A stretch of DNA of 64,000 nt from Penium margaritaceum (lineage: Eukaryota; Streptophyta; Zygnematophyceae; Desmidiales; Peniaceae). A program made the position numbers and the translations under genes. Positions 1-10,256 of this stretch are shown piece by piece. The stretch lies in assembly GCA_023375785.1 (NCBI GenBank), contig SZWC01000089.1:115456-179455 (forward strand). Reading direction: 5' to 3'. The stretch's first letter is position 1; each line of letters starts with the position of its first letter. The notes under the pieces are model-generated. The model saw nothing but the letters and a program-made list of their open reading frames with translations, made no database searches and was not told the origin of the DNA.

Positions 1-826
1 TTACAAGCACGTGCATCCAGCTTGCCACTTCCTTCTCCTGCTTGGACGTTTGTCCAAGCAGTACAGCCAAATACCCTCAAGTCTGAGGAATCTGGCTTCT
101 TCCCTGACCATGCTTCTTGTGGCGTGTTGAGCTGCTTGTCTTGCTGCTTCTTACCATGCCTTCCAAGATCGGCTACCGGAGTGAGATTCACTAGGTAGCA
201 AGCAGCTCATGCAGCTTCATCCCAGAGCGAGGTGGGAGTTTGGCGTCAAAGACCATGCTTGATGTCATACCGAGGATGGTCCGATTCATCCTCTCAGCAC
301 CGCCATTACTCTAGGGGGTGTAAGGCGTGGTGGTCTGGTGGTTGATGGCGTGTTGGCTCAACCAGCCTTTGCACTCCTACTCACCACCGTTGTCCGTGTG
401 CCGTGCCTGGACCTTCTTGCTTGTCAGCCGCTCTACCATCGCGACAAAATCTTGCAGCTTCTCCTTGACCTCTCCCTTTCTCTTAAAGAAGTAGATCCAC
501 ATCTTGCGACTGTGGTCATACATGAAGGTCAAGAAATACTTGCTGCCACCATTCAAAGGAGTGCCGAATGGTCCGCTCACATCAGAGTGAATCAGGTCTA
601 AGATTGCTACTACACGTTGCCCTTTACGCTCAAAGGGCTTTCTCTTTGCCTTGCCTTGGAGGCATGGCTCACACAGCTTGTTGCACTTTCCCTCATCCTT
701 GGCCTTGCATCCTTTCATCCCATGAACCACTTCGTGTTGTTCCATAGCTTGTAGTGTGCTGTCGGCAACATGGCCAAACAACATATGCCACAACTCAACA
801 TCTGTGTCAGTGGAGTTGGCCGCCAT
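1..826 (-). pseudogene. A1 GAG-pre-integrase and integrase core (fragment)
   Basis: Minus-strand translation from 826 gives a GAG-pre-integrase module (LWHMLFGHVADSTLQAM, then a CxxC in KLCEPCLQGKAKRKPF) followed by the integrase core: first Asp in IHSDVSGPF and second Asp in HTDNGGE near 380. The frame then meets TAG where Tyr is usual (377-379) but continues with WLSQHAINHQTTTPYTP, another TAG where other copies have Gln, and AERMNRT, which holds the catalytic Glu. Integrase would insert the cDNA copy into host DNA. The C-terminal part lies beyond base 1. Decayed copy; family assignment is firm because five other copies in the window align. Confidence 0.88.
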
Positions 827-1342
827 GGTGACGGCCTGTGGTGAAACATCAGGCTTTGGAAACTTGGGCTCTTCAGCCGCTGCATATCCCTCGCTTGTAC
901 TCTCAAGGGGCTTGGTTTACAACACGTAGAGCCTATCAACTATTGGGACTTGTGCAACAAGATACTCCTTGGGATAAGAGATCTTGATATCCTTGTTCTT
1001 CACGATCACGGCCTCCTCCTCTGTGAAGACGACCGTCATGTTGTGGTCCGTGATTTTGGACACTGAGAAGAGGTTTGCCGCAAAAGATGGCATGTAGATG
1101 ACATTCTCCAACTTCAAGTCTTTTTCAGCACCGCTCACGTTTATGCTAGTCAACTTACCTTCCTTACCTTCTGCATGGACAAGGCTGCCGTTTGCACATT
1201 TGAAGCCGCGTTCGGTGTCCCGAAATGAGATGAATCCATCCTTCTCCTTTGAAGAGTGGTGATTTGTGCTAGAGTGGAGCTCGTAGGCGCCACGCTTGAG
1301 CAGTGTCGCTCCGCTGGTTGCCGGCATGCTCTCAGCCATCAT
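827..1342 (-). pseudogene. A1 aspartic protease region
   Basis: The open stretch 917-1342 on the minus strand matches the protease segment of the other Copia-A copies (MAES.PAT, GAYE, TNHHSS, SFAANLFSVSKI, LYVL). Better copies carry an Asp-Ser-Gly triad before TNHHSS; here the triad reads His-Ser-Ser, so the catalytic Asp is lost. In an intact element this protease releases gag, integrase and RT from the polyprotein. The join to GAG-pre-integrase (827-916) is in another frame or broken. Confidence 0.8.
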
Positions 1343-2196
1343 GTTTGTCCACTCCTTATCTTTTCCTTTGCCCTTGTTTCTACCACCATTATCTTCGTCT
1401 TCCTTCTTGGGAACCCTGCACTCCCGTGCCCAATGCTAAGGCTTGCCACAGTTATGGTACGTTCCAGGACGCTTTGAACCCTTTCCATCGCCACCGTTGC
1501 CTTTTTCTCCACTGCCATCGCTTCCACTGCCACTCTTACCGGAAGAAGAGTTGTTGCCGTGACCACCGTACTATGCAGCATAGGCTGAAATGTTAGCCTC
1601 ACTACCGCTAGAACGCATGGCCTTGTTGCGCACGGACTCGGATCTGCCTCATACGTCAAACCCTCCTCCTTCCAACCGCCCAAGACAGTGATCAGAGGAC
1701 CCCAGCTTTTAGGTAGCACCATGAGAAGGATCATGAACTACATGTTGGTGCCAATTTCCCGGTTCATTTGGGTCACTTGCTGCATAAGTCCTTCAGTATG
1801 CAATAGGAAGTCTGGAATCGACTCTCCCTTGCTGGCCCTCATCGAAATCAGCTTTTGAAGGATGAAGAGGTGATTAGCATGAGGCGTTGATTCGAGTACC
1901 CGTGCAAGTTTCCCATACACCTTTTATGCATATGTGATACCTTGTAGGTGGACATGGTGTGACTCATGCACTGATGTCATAAGAATCGCAAGCGCCGTGT
2001 CGTTTTTGACATTCTATGCTTCATATCCAGTATCTATTTCTAGAGGTTCAATATCTTCTCTAAGGAACATTGTCAAGTAGCCATGCACCCCCATGACAGT
2101 CTCAAATTGCCATTCACACAAGGGAAAACCTATCCCTTTGAACTTTGACATCCCACCGTTGACCTGCTTAAGAATGAGCGTCGCGGATGTCGTCAT
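1343..2196 (-). pseudogene. A1 gag (capsid and zinc-knuckle region)
   Basis: Begins at an ATG near 2196 (VNGGMSKFKGIGFPL, a retrotransposon gag start). It continues with FLREDIEPLEIDTGYEA, KLARVLEST.ANHLFILQKLI, and the capsid signature WGPLITVLGGW.EE near 1690. Visible disruptions are TAG where other copies have Trp (2014-2016), TAA shortly after, TAG in place of Gln before FMILLM, and a frameshift past LTYEA. At 1571-1573 it carries the in-frame TAG shared with most other Copia-A copies, just before a Gly/Ser-rich stretch and the zinc-knuckle remnant. Gag would form the virus-like particle in the cytoplasm. Confidence 0.85.
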
Positions 2197-2560
2197 ACCG
2201 CTTCTCTCTTTCTCTACTTCGTTGAGGCCGATGTAGGTTGATGTAGGCTCTTGTCTGCTACTGTTTCAGAAGGTGAAAATCCGCTATTCAACCCTTCCCC
2301 GATCATCACCTTCAAATAGAGAAGAATGTACACTAGAAAATACAAGGTTGTGCCTCCAAGGGTAGAGCTTATCTGGGTTAGGGTTGAATGGTCGTAGCTC
2401 CAAGGGCTGAGCTTATCCTTCGCCCTTGTTTGTTAAGTGCCAGCACCCGGCGTCTGACCTGATGGAGCAGATGGAGCAGATGTATATTGCAAGACTGAGA
2501 GGGCAAGAGAGTGCACAGAAGCTGTGCCTTACAACTAGTCAGTATGGGCGCATACCCCTT
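2197..2560 (-). other. A1 untranslated leader with primer-binding site
   Basis: Non-coding leader between the 5' LTR and gag, alignable with the leaders of A2 to A6. It has an imprecise CTCCAT-type short repeat (around 2459-2485 on the plus strand). Next to the LTR, 2545-2558 reads tgggcgcatacccc, a mutated form of the family primer site TGGGCCCATAACCC. Confidence 0.8.
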
Positions 2561-2586
2561 TGTCAACATGCCTGAGGTGACGGTCT
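2561..2586 (-). repeat. A1 5' LTR, outer fragment
   Basis: Last 26 bp of a Copia-A LTR (plus-strand view starts tgtcaacatgcctgagg). The LTR is interrupted by B1 and resumes at 10257. The last five bases, ggtct at 2582-2586, are the left target-site duplication of B1. Confidence 0.9.
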
Positions 2587-3317
2587 TGTTGGGAAAGGAG
2601 CCATCCGGCTCTATTTCAGGTCCACAGGATTAAGTTCCAAGAAACTACTAGATACCTGATCGGATTGTCAAATTGAGTTCACCATTGGAAAGATCAGGTG
2701 GCAAAATGTCTACGGCCCAAGTTCGAGGACGATCCAACAAGCGGATTGGGAGGTATGGATTTTCGAAGTTTCCGGGGTCATGGACCGTCGAAATCTGGGT
2801 GACCATGGGCAATTGCTCTATGCCTTAGCCTGAGAAAATAAAAAAGGCATGAGGTCCAGGGTCAAGATCGGATGGGAGAAATATCCAAAAAGGTCCTAGA
2901 TTCTTGGGTTGCATTGTAAGAGTGTGCTGACTAGGAAAAAGGTACCTCTCCTTACGTTTTAGGTGAGGTGAGATCCTTGTGTACTAGCCATGGACACATG
3001 GCAATTCTCCATGGGATTGTGGGTTGTGTAACCACAAGGAGTGTGCCATGAGAGCATTTTCTAGCTCTCTAGGTTGTGTGTGAGTGGTCAGCCTGGTTGT
3101 TAGCCTATTTTCTCTCTTGTGTGAGATTATGACTCTAGTGTGTGAGCCTTAACCTCCATGGCGTAGTAGTGTGGCTTGTGAGAGGATTGACTTGCCCAAG
3201 CTCCATATGTTTTCCATCTTTTTGAGTGATCGAATAACCATTCTTTAGCACAAGTGATGCCCTTCTAGTCCCTCATGTTTGCTGCTCCAAGGCTCGCTCT
3301 CTCCATCAGTTCCAACA
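2587..3317 (+). repeat. B1 5' LTR
   Basis: 731 bp, starting TGTTGGGAAAGG and ending TTCCAACA, typical TG...CA LTR ends. It aligns along its whole length with 9519-10256. The TATA position found in other B LTRs (CTCTATATG) reads ctccatatg near 3201, so the promoter is probably weakened. Confidence 0.93.
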
Positions 3318-3319
3318 CT

Positions 3320-3331
3320 TGGTATCAGAGC
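3320..3331 (+). promoter_or_regulatory. B1 primer-binding site, tRNA-iMet 3' end type
   Basis: TGGTATCAGAGC two bases after the 5' LTR. This is the standard plant copia primer site, complementary to the 3' end of initiator tRNA-Met, where reverse transcription starts. Confidence 0.93.
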
Positions 3332-3965
3332 AAAGTTCTGCAACTTTCAGCCAGCACAGGCTGTCATTTTGAGAGTGACGGGTAAGGGTGAAACCTTCAC
3401 CAAATTTGAGGATCAACCACTAGATACTCACGGTCAAGAGATAAGCTTTCAAACGAGCCCAAGGTTGCAAAGAGCCAACAGTTGGATTGAGAGTTATGCT
3501 CAAAACGAGGTCAGCCAACGCTGCACCTTTCTCTATGAGTAAGACCGTCGCCTTGTGGTGGCCATAACTATCTCTTTTCTCCGTCAAATTTAATAAGTAG
3601 CACATGCAAATTGAAGTATTTTTCCTCAGCTTTCCATTGGTGCAAAAACTATTTGCATTACATTGGTATATTTGGGAGAAACACCGTTTACAAGCTGGCT
3701 GGTCTGAGCTGGAGTACGAGCACCAACATACCCTGTTTTCAAAAGGGCATATCTCTGAAAATCCCCCATTGATGACCCTGTTTTATGGGTCAATCTGAAA
3801 AGTTTTGAAATGCATTTTCTAGTAGTGGGCTCAGTGTTTCCACATTCCCAGTTTGCTGGCCTCTACATTCCATTTTCCGTCAGACAAATTTCCGACAGAA
3901 GCAGCAGCGGAAGCAGGGGTAGCTCCACCACACAAGGGCAACGCTGGGCATCACCAAAGCTCAAA
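3332..3965 (+). other. B1 leader, no gene seen
   Basis: Non-coding leader between primer site and gag ATG. Only short shadow frames; no recognisable domain. Confidence 0.65.
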
Positions 3966-5264
3966 ATGGCACCAGCATGCCTGGTAACACCAGCCCAGCC
4001 CTTGGAGAGGCTGGAAGGATGCGCCAACTTCACGCTTTGGAAAATCTGAACCCGCCTCCTTTTGGAAGAGAGGGGCTTGTGGGAGGTGGTGAGCGGCGAC
4101 GAGTGCGCTCCACCTCCACAGGCAAAAGGCATCACCGCAACAGAGTTGGTGGCGCAAAAGATACTGTAGAAAGGTGCAAGAGATGTAAGTTAATCTACAA
4201 CTGCAGCAGCAGCATATGAGGAGTGGAAGAAAAAGGACACGCAAGCCTACAAGCTGCTTGTCAACATCATCTCCAACCCGCATCTTCAATAGGTGAGTGA
4301 CAAGGGTACTGCAAAAGAGGGATGGGACACGTTGTGCAAGAAGTATGAGAGCAAGGATCCCTCATTCCTCGTGCTTTTGGAGGACAAGATGATGGCATTG
4401 AAAATGCAGGGTGGAGAAGGCATGAAGGCATACTTGGACATGGCAAAGGAGCTAGCAAAGCAGCTGAAAGCGGCCGGCAACCCTGTGAAAGACATGCGCT
4501 TTGTCCCCCTCTTGCTAAGCTGACTCCCAACGAGCCATGACACGGTGCAAGAGACATTGGAGTACGAGCCAACTCTCGACGTGGAATTCATCTGCATGCA
4601 CCTGGTGCAATTAGAAAAGTGTTGCAATGCAGGAAAGCACAATGGCGGCAGTAACAGCAGTGGAGCAGCTTTCGTAGCCATGGGCTCATACAAGCACAAG
4701 TAGCAGCAATCCGGGTTGCTAAGAGGCAAGAAGAAGGGCAAGTGCCACTATTGCTAGAAAGAGGGGCACTACAAGAAAGAGTGCTTCAAGTTCAAGAGGG
4801 ACCACAAGGAGCAGTTGCACCAGTAACAAAAGCAGTAATCTCCATAGCAACAGCAACAGCTGTCATAACAACGTCAGCAGCAGCAGTAGCAACAGCAGAA
4901 CAAGACCGGCATGCACCACTTTGGCAACATGAATGTGGCCAAGGAGGTGCACGACTGCCTCTTCATGGCGACATCTGACATGTCGCAGAAGGAAAAGGCA
5001 GATCTGGCATGGAAGAAGGACTCACGGTGTACCAAGAGTCTGACGCACCACAAGGAGTGGTTTACGCAGCTGCTCCCCATTCCCTCCCGACCGATTGTTC
5101 TGGGTGATGATCAAGTGGTGTATGCTCGGGGGATTGGGATTGTGGAGATGTGGTTGGAGACCGCGCGTGGCATTGAAGTGGAAGTGTTTCATGGCGTGTT
5201 GTATCTACGTGATGTTGCGTTCAACCTTCTCTTAGTGTCCTCTCTCACCAACACAGGACTGTGA
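3966..5264 (+). pseudogene. B1 gag and protease
   Basis: One uninterrupted register runs from ATG 3966 (MAPACLVTPAQPLERLEGC, ANFTLWKI) through the capsid (EEWKKKDTQAYKLLVNII, EGWDTLCKKYESKD, MKAYLDMAKELAKQL), a zinc knuckle (CHYC, then KRGHYKKEC), a Gln-rich stretch and protease (KKDSRCTKSLTHHKEWF; Asp-Ser present, Gly changed to Arg). In this register there are ten TAG/TAA codons (4167, 4191, 4290, 4701, 4755, 4824, 4836, 4845, 4866, 4887), several inside the poly-Gln run, and three TGA (4047, 4521, 5262). No frameshift is seen until about 5265. Non-functional under the standard code. Confidence 0.88.
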
Positions 5265-5271
5265 GTCATTT

Positions 5272-5853
5272 TTGATATACCATGGTTACATCCTAGACAA
5301 AGAAACGGGAGAGGAGTTGGCCAGGTCGGTGAAGGAAGGAAACATGTACCGCCGGTTGGGGGCGACCAAGATCCCGCGCGAGCAGAGTCTTGCAGTAGCG
5401 GTGAAGGCCACACATGGCAAAATCTGGCATGCGCGCTATGGCCACATCGGCATGCGCGCGTTGTAGCAACTTCAAACGAACCAGATGGTGCGTGACATGC
5501 CCACCATCTTTAACTTTGAGCAGCAGTCATGCATCAGCTGTTTGGAGGGGAAGCAGCATTGCAAGGCATTCTTGGGAGTAGGGGAGCGCGCAAAGGAGAT
5601 GCTAGAGCTTGTCCACACGGACTTTTATGGCCTGATGTAGACCTAGCGCTTTGGAAGCTCTTGGTATTTTCTCACCTTCATTGATGATTTCAGCCGTTAC
5701 ACTACTGTGTACTTCCTTTCCTCCAAGGACCAGTGCTTTGATAGGTTCAAGGAGTTCAAGGCCATGGTGGAGAGCCAGACTGGCCAGAAAATCAAGGTAC
5801 TGCGCAGTGACCGCGGTGGAGAGTACTTGAGCAAGGAGTTCGGAGACTACCTC
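5272..5853 (+). pseudogene. B1 GAG-pre-integrase and first integrase copy
   Basis: Shifted by one base relative to gag-protease. GAG-pre-integrase shows GKIWHARYGHIGMRAL, CISCLEGKQH and ELVHTDFYGLM (first catalytic Asp). The integrase core continues with LTFIDDFSRYTTVYFL and SDRGGEYL (second Asp). TAG occurs at 5464, 5638 and 5644, at Gln or Gln-compatible positions. The frame stays open to 5853, where homology to integrase stops abruptly at an inserted segment. Bases 5674-5853 are repeated at 6974-7153. Confidence 0.87.
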
Positions 5854-6973
5854 ACAGCAACAATGATGCCCCCAATTCTGGCTCGGCCTCAATTTTCTTT
5901 GCGCTGCTCTCACTCCGCGCTATCCGTGGATTGAGTATCCTATATGTTGTTATTACTAGGGCCTAATGTGCTGCGGATTTTGGACACTAATCCTGATCAA
6001 CAGACAATTCCGCGGATTACTGATCTAGACGCCTGCGTAAGAGCCTCACCGATGGGTGACACTCCGCGGTCCACTTCTTGCCACACACGAGCCCGCCACC
6101 TAGTGGCCTTCGGCTCCTTTCCGCGGAATCCTGTTCCGCGGATGTGTGTAAGCAGAGGCACCGTCAGCAACTCACCTCACCCTCAGCTTGGTTCTTCATG
6201 CACTTCGTCCCCTAGACCACAGATGAGAAAGCGGAGGCAATAGAAGGCAAAGGATCAGGGCGCGAAATGCAGGAATGGGAGCGGGTAAATTTCTTTGATA
6301 ATCCAAGGTAGAGTACATGACATCGGAGTACTGATGCATCAGCAATCAAGACTGCGCTCTGCTTGTCCTACCGCCACCTTGGTCTTATCTACGTGGGACT
6401 CCGCATGGCATGCCTACACGCCATCAATCTCATCCCTCTCGTTGCATCCTTCTTCCTCCTACTTGGATTTCCACGTGGTGTGTCTATACAGCGCGGGTCT
6501 CGTCCCCACACACCCAATACATCATCTCCTACTAGTTGTCTTCTACATCTGCGGCTCGTTTTTGGGGTCTCCCTATTCTTCCTTGCATCTTTGTCTTGCG
6601 TGGTGCGTCTCCAGGGATTCCTCCGTGATTACTGCTCCTGCTCGTCATGTTGATTGGTTGTCACTCCCGAGATTGCTCCATCCCTCTGCTGTTCTTCCTC
6701 CGCATTGTTGGTGTCTACGCATCTCTTACTACAGTTCAGTCCTCGCTCCCCTTGTGCCACGGATTTTCCCGCCATCGCATCTTGCCTCTCTGGCTTCCGC
6801 CACAAGTGCTTGGGATATTCGTAGAGAGACCACAACTTTTCTGCGTCCCTAGATTTCGCGCCAACCCACGCTCAACCGCTTCCGCGGGAGCCAACATTCC
6901 TAGCGCAGACTTGAGGTCACCTAGATTTTCCTTCCGCGGATTGGCCTTCCTTGCAAAGCCGTGGCCGAAATAT
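5854..6973. other. 1.12-kb unassigned segment inside integrase
   Basis: Unrelated to any retroelement domain I recognise and not found elsewhere in the window. It is bounded on both sides by the same 180 bp of integrase. It contains CCGCGG at least six times (for example near 6010, 6064, 6121, 6137, 6886, 6932) and long pyrimidine-rich stretches. Open frames of up to 185 codons cross it, but none resembles a known protein. It could be transduced host DNA, an LTR of another family, or a product of recombination between two B copies. Confidence 0.6.
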
Positions 6974-7903
6974 ACCTTCATTGATGATTACTCTCGTTAC
7001 ACTACTTTGTACTTCCTTTCCTCCAAGGACCAGTGCTTTGACAGGTTCAAGGAGTTCAAGGCCATGGTGGAGAACCAGACTGGCAAGAAAACAAAGGCGC
7101 TACGTAGCGACCGCGGTGGAGAGTACTTGAGGAAGGAGTTCCAAGACTACCTCTCATCAGAAGGCATTAAGGCAAAGCGCACCATTCCGTTCTTAGCACG
7201 GCAGAACGGCGTAGCAGAACGCGCCAACCGCACTATCGTTGAGTTAGCGCGCTCCATGCTTCACGAGGCTTGGCTTGCCTACAACGTTTGGGCTAAAACA
7301 ATGAGCGCTGCGGAGTACACGAAGAACCGCATTCCCACCAAGGCGTTGGAGCAGATGACACCGTACGAGGTGTGGTTCGGCAAGAAGCCGAGTGTGGATC
7401 ATCATGGTGCTTTTGGTAGCTTGGAGGACATGGACTTGCCTACAAACAAGGGGCCAAAATGGGACGTGAAGAGCACACAAATGCTCATGATTGGCTATGA
7501 CGTGGCAAGCAAGGCTTATCGCATGTACAAGAGGGATACAAGCCACGTCATCATCTCCAGGGACGTCATCTACAACGAGAGTAACGTCATTGGCATCAAC
7601 ATCATTTGCGGAGAGACAGCAGAACCAGTAGCTGACGAGGTAGTTAGAGAAAATATCCTTCCTAACCCAGTCTCTCATGATTCTTCCTCCAATGTGATAG
7701 TGGGAGAATCACCCTACTCTCCCATGTTAGATGCAGCAGATACAATATCCTCATTGGCAAAAGCCGAGGAAGGAGATGCAGTACCACCAGCAATAGCAGT
7801 TGTGGTAGCAGCACCGCTCCAACCGCCCACTAACGCTCCAGTACCAGGTCGCACGTACCCTCTTAGGGTGCGCTACAAGCCTGGTGAGCGCGGCCATTTC
7901 TAG
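6974..7903 (+). pseudogene. B1 second integrase copy
   Basis: Integrase core repeated and complete to its end: FIDDYSRYTTLYFL, SDRGGEYLRKEF (second Asp), ARQNGVAERANRTIVELA (catalytic Glu), then TPYEVWFGKKP and IGYDVASKAYRMY. It continues into the variable linker before RT. The frame is open throughout and stops at TAG 7901-7903, after which the RT frame follows in the same register. Relative to 5674-5853 the first 180 bp are offset by exactly 1300 bases with no indel. Confidence 0.88.
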
Positions 7904-9499
7904 ATGCTGTTAAAACTAGACCAGATGAGTGGCATAGTTGTAGTAGATTGAAATGAGCCCATGTCCTACAAGAAGGCCATGGTTGCACCAGATGAAGCAG
8001 ATTGGGCGCAAGCTGTGTAGCATGAGATACAGTCACACCTCGACAACGGTACGTGGGAACTGGCTTAGCGTCTACCTGGTCGCAAAGTGATTAAGTGCAA
8101 GTTGGTATTCAAGAAGAAGTGGGGAGCAGATGGCAACCTGGAAATGTACAAGGCGAGGCTGGTTGCCATGGGTTACTCGCAGCAGGAAGGCATCGACTAC
8201 ACAGAAACGTTTGCTCGTGTTGCAAAGTTTGCTTCTATGCACACGCTCTTTTCTTATGCAGCAGCAAAGGACTTCGAAACTCACCACATAGATGCCAAGA
8301 TGGCATTCTTGAATGGTGACTTGGAGAAGGAGATCTACATGGAGCAGCCCAAGGGGTTCGTCATGGATGGCGAGGAGCACCTGGTTTGCAAGCTGCAAAA
8401 GTCGATGAACGGCCTCAAGCAAACGTCGCGTGCTTGGAACCAGACGTTGGATGCGCCGCTTGAGTGCATGGGGTTTACGCGCAAAGAGTGTGACTACAAC
8501 GAGTATCGCTGGTAACATGAGCATGAGATCTTCATCATTATTGTGTATGTGGATGACATGCTCCTCCTTTCCAACAGCTTGTCTGCCGTACAAGAGTTCA
8601 AGGAGGCCATGCAGGAGTGCTTCCAGATCTCTGATCTCGGGGAGGCGTCATACTCCCTTGGTATCCGGATCACGCGTGACCGCAAATCAAGCTCTCTCTC
8701 GCTGTAGCAGAGCCGCTACATCAAGGATGTTTTACAGCAATTCGAGATGGTAGAGGCAAAACCTATCAGCACGCTGCTGAAGACACGACAGTACCTCGTG
8801 AGCTTCAATGGAGAAGCACATGCAGCTAAGCGGCAGAAGCACCAGAGCATCATTAGCAGCCTCATGTACCTGATGGTTGCAACCAGACCAAACCTTGCAT
8901 AGGCTGTTAGCGCAGTGAGCAAGCACATGACAAACCCCCGACGTGAGCACCACAAGGCATGGAAGTGGATATTTCGCTACCTTGCTGGAACCATCAACAT
9001 TGTCATCACCTACAACGGCAAGAACAACAACATCATCGGTTATACAGATGCAGGTTGTGCTTCAAACCCAGAGGACCGCAAGTCTGTCCTTGGACGTGCG
9101 TTCCTCATGAATGGTGGGGACATCATCTGGTGCAGCAAGCGTCAGGTGGTAGTGGCCACCTCAACACCAGATGCTGAGTACACCTCTCTCGGCTTTGGAA
9201 CCAAGGAAGCAATTTGGCCTCAACGTCTCATGGCAAAGATGAGTGGGAGTGCAGCAATTCTAGTTCTCGTGCGCGTGGACAACCAAAGCACAATCGCACT
9301 TGCCAGGAATCCTCAGCACCATGAACGCACCAACCACATTGATATCGCATACAACTTCATCACGCACATGGTGCAGGAGGGTGCTATCAAGCTGGAGTTT
9401 ACTCAAACCAGCAAGAAGGTCGCTAATTTTCTTACCAAGCCACTGACCCGTGAGAAGCAGCAGTTTTGCATGAAGGCATGTGGACTTAGACCACTGTGA
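7904..9499 (+). pseudogene. B1 reverse transcriptase and RNase H
   Basis: Single register from integrase to the terminal TGA (9497-9499). RT: VFKKKWGADGNLEMYKARL, METH-like HIDAKMAFLNGDLEKEIYM, and the catalytic YVDD at 8546-8557. RNase H: YTDAGCASNPEDRKS, TPDAEY, VDNQSTIALARNP, HIDIAYNFI, FLTKPL, ending CGLRPL. In-frame TAGs at 8018, 8066, 8705 and 8900 and TAA at 8513 fall where Gln fits well; one TGA (7949) lies in the linker. No frameshift over nearly 1.6 kb. RT copies the element RNA and RNase H removes it. Confidence 0.9.
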
Positions 9500-9506
9500 C
9501 TGCGGC

Positions 9507-9517
9507 AAAGGGGGAGA
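9507..9517 (+). promoter_or_regulatory. B1 polypurine tract
   Basis: AAAGGGGGAGA directly before the 3' LTR; primes second-strand synthesis in LTR retroelements. Confidence 0.85.
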
Positions 9518-9518
9518 T

Positions 9519-10256
9519 TGGTGGGAAAGGAGCCATTCGGCTGTGCTTTAGGTCCACAAGAGCAAGTTCCAAGAAAACATCAAATTCCTGCTTGGATTTT
9601 CAGTTCGACTTCACCATTAGAAAGATCAGGTGGAAAAATGTCTACGATCCAAGTTTGAGGCCGATCCAACGGTCAGATTGGGATGTATAAAGTTTCAAAG
9701 TTTTCGAGGTCATTGACTGCTGATATCCGGGTGACCATGGGCGATGGCTCCATGCCTTAGCCTGAGAAAAGAAAAAAGGCAAGAGGTCCAAAATCAAGAC
9801 CTAATGGGAGAGATATCCAAAAAGGTCATAGATTCTTGGGCTGTCTTGTAAGAGTGTGCTGACCAGGGAAAAAGAACCTCTCCTTACTTTTTAGGTGAGG
9901 TGAGATTCTTGTATGCTAGCCGTGGACACATGCCAATTCTCCATGGGATTGTGGGTTGTGTGACCACTAGGAGTGTGCCATGAGAGCATTTTCTAGCTCT
10001 CTAGGTTGTGTGTGAGTGGTCAACCTGATTGCTAGGCTGATTTTCTCTCTTGTGTAAGATTATGACTCTAGTGGGTGAGCCTTAGTCTCCATGCCTAAGT
10101 GGTGTGGCTTTTGAGAGAGCTGACTTGCCGAAGGTCTAGCATCATGTGTTCTCTATCATTTTAAGTGATTTAACAACCATTCTTCAGCACAAGTGATGCC
10201 CTTCCCGTCCCACATATTTGCTGCTCCAAGGCTCCCTCTCTTCTCTAGTTGCAACA
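9519..10256 (+). repeat. B1 3' LTR
   Basis: 738 bp, first bases TGGTGGGAAAGG (one change from the 5' LTR start), last bases TTGCAACA. It is followed by the right target duplication ggtgt at 10257-10261. Confidence 0.92.

Larger units (their letters stand above)
2587..10256 (+). mobile_element. Copia-B element B1, full-length but degenerate
   Basis: Complete 7.67-kb Ty1/copia element: LTRs at 2587-3317 and 9519-10256, tRNA-iMet primer site after the 5' LTR, gag, protease, integrase, RT and RNase H in copia order, and a polypurine tract before the 3' LTR. It sits in the A1 LTR with a target duplication ggtct (2582-2586) / ggtgt (10257-10261), one base changed. By eye the LTRs differ at roughly one site in five, so the insertion is old. 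Integrase is duplicated around a 1.1-kb foreign segment. Confidence 0.93.

Noticed and set aside
3320-3331. tRNA-like sequence as a tRNA gene
   Set aside because: Only the 12-base complement of a tRNA end, directly after an LTR: a primer site, not a gene. The same holds for the TGGGCCCATAACCC sites.
6295-6852. 185-codon open frame in the orphan segment of B1
   Set aside because: Low-complexity Leu/Ser-rich translation with no domain, overlapping other frames; pyrimidine-rich DNA gives such frames by chance.
8072-8593. 173-codon minus-strand frame
   Set aside because: Exact antisense shadow of the B1 RT domain.
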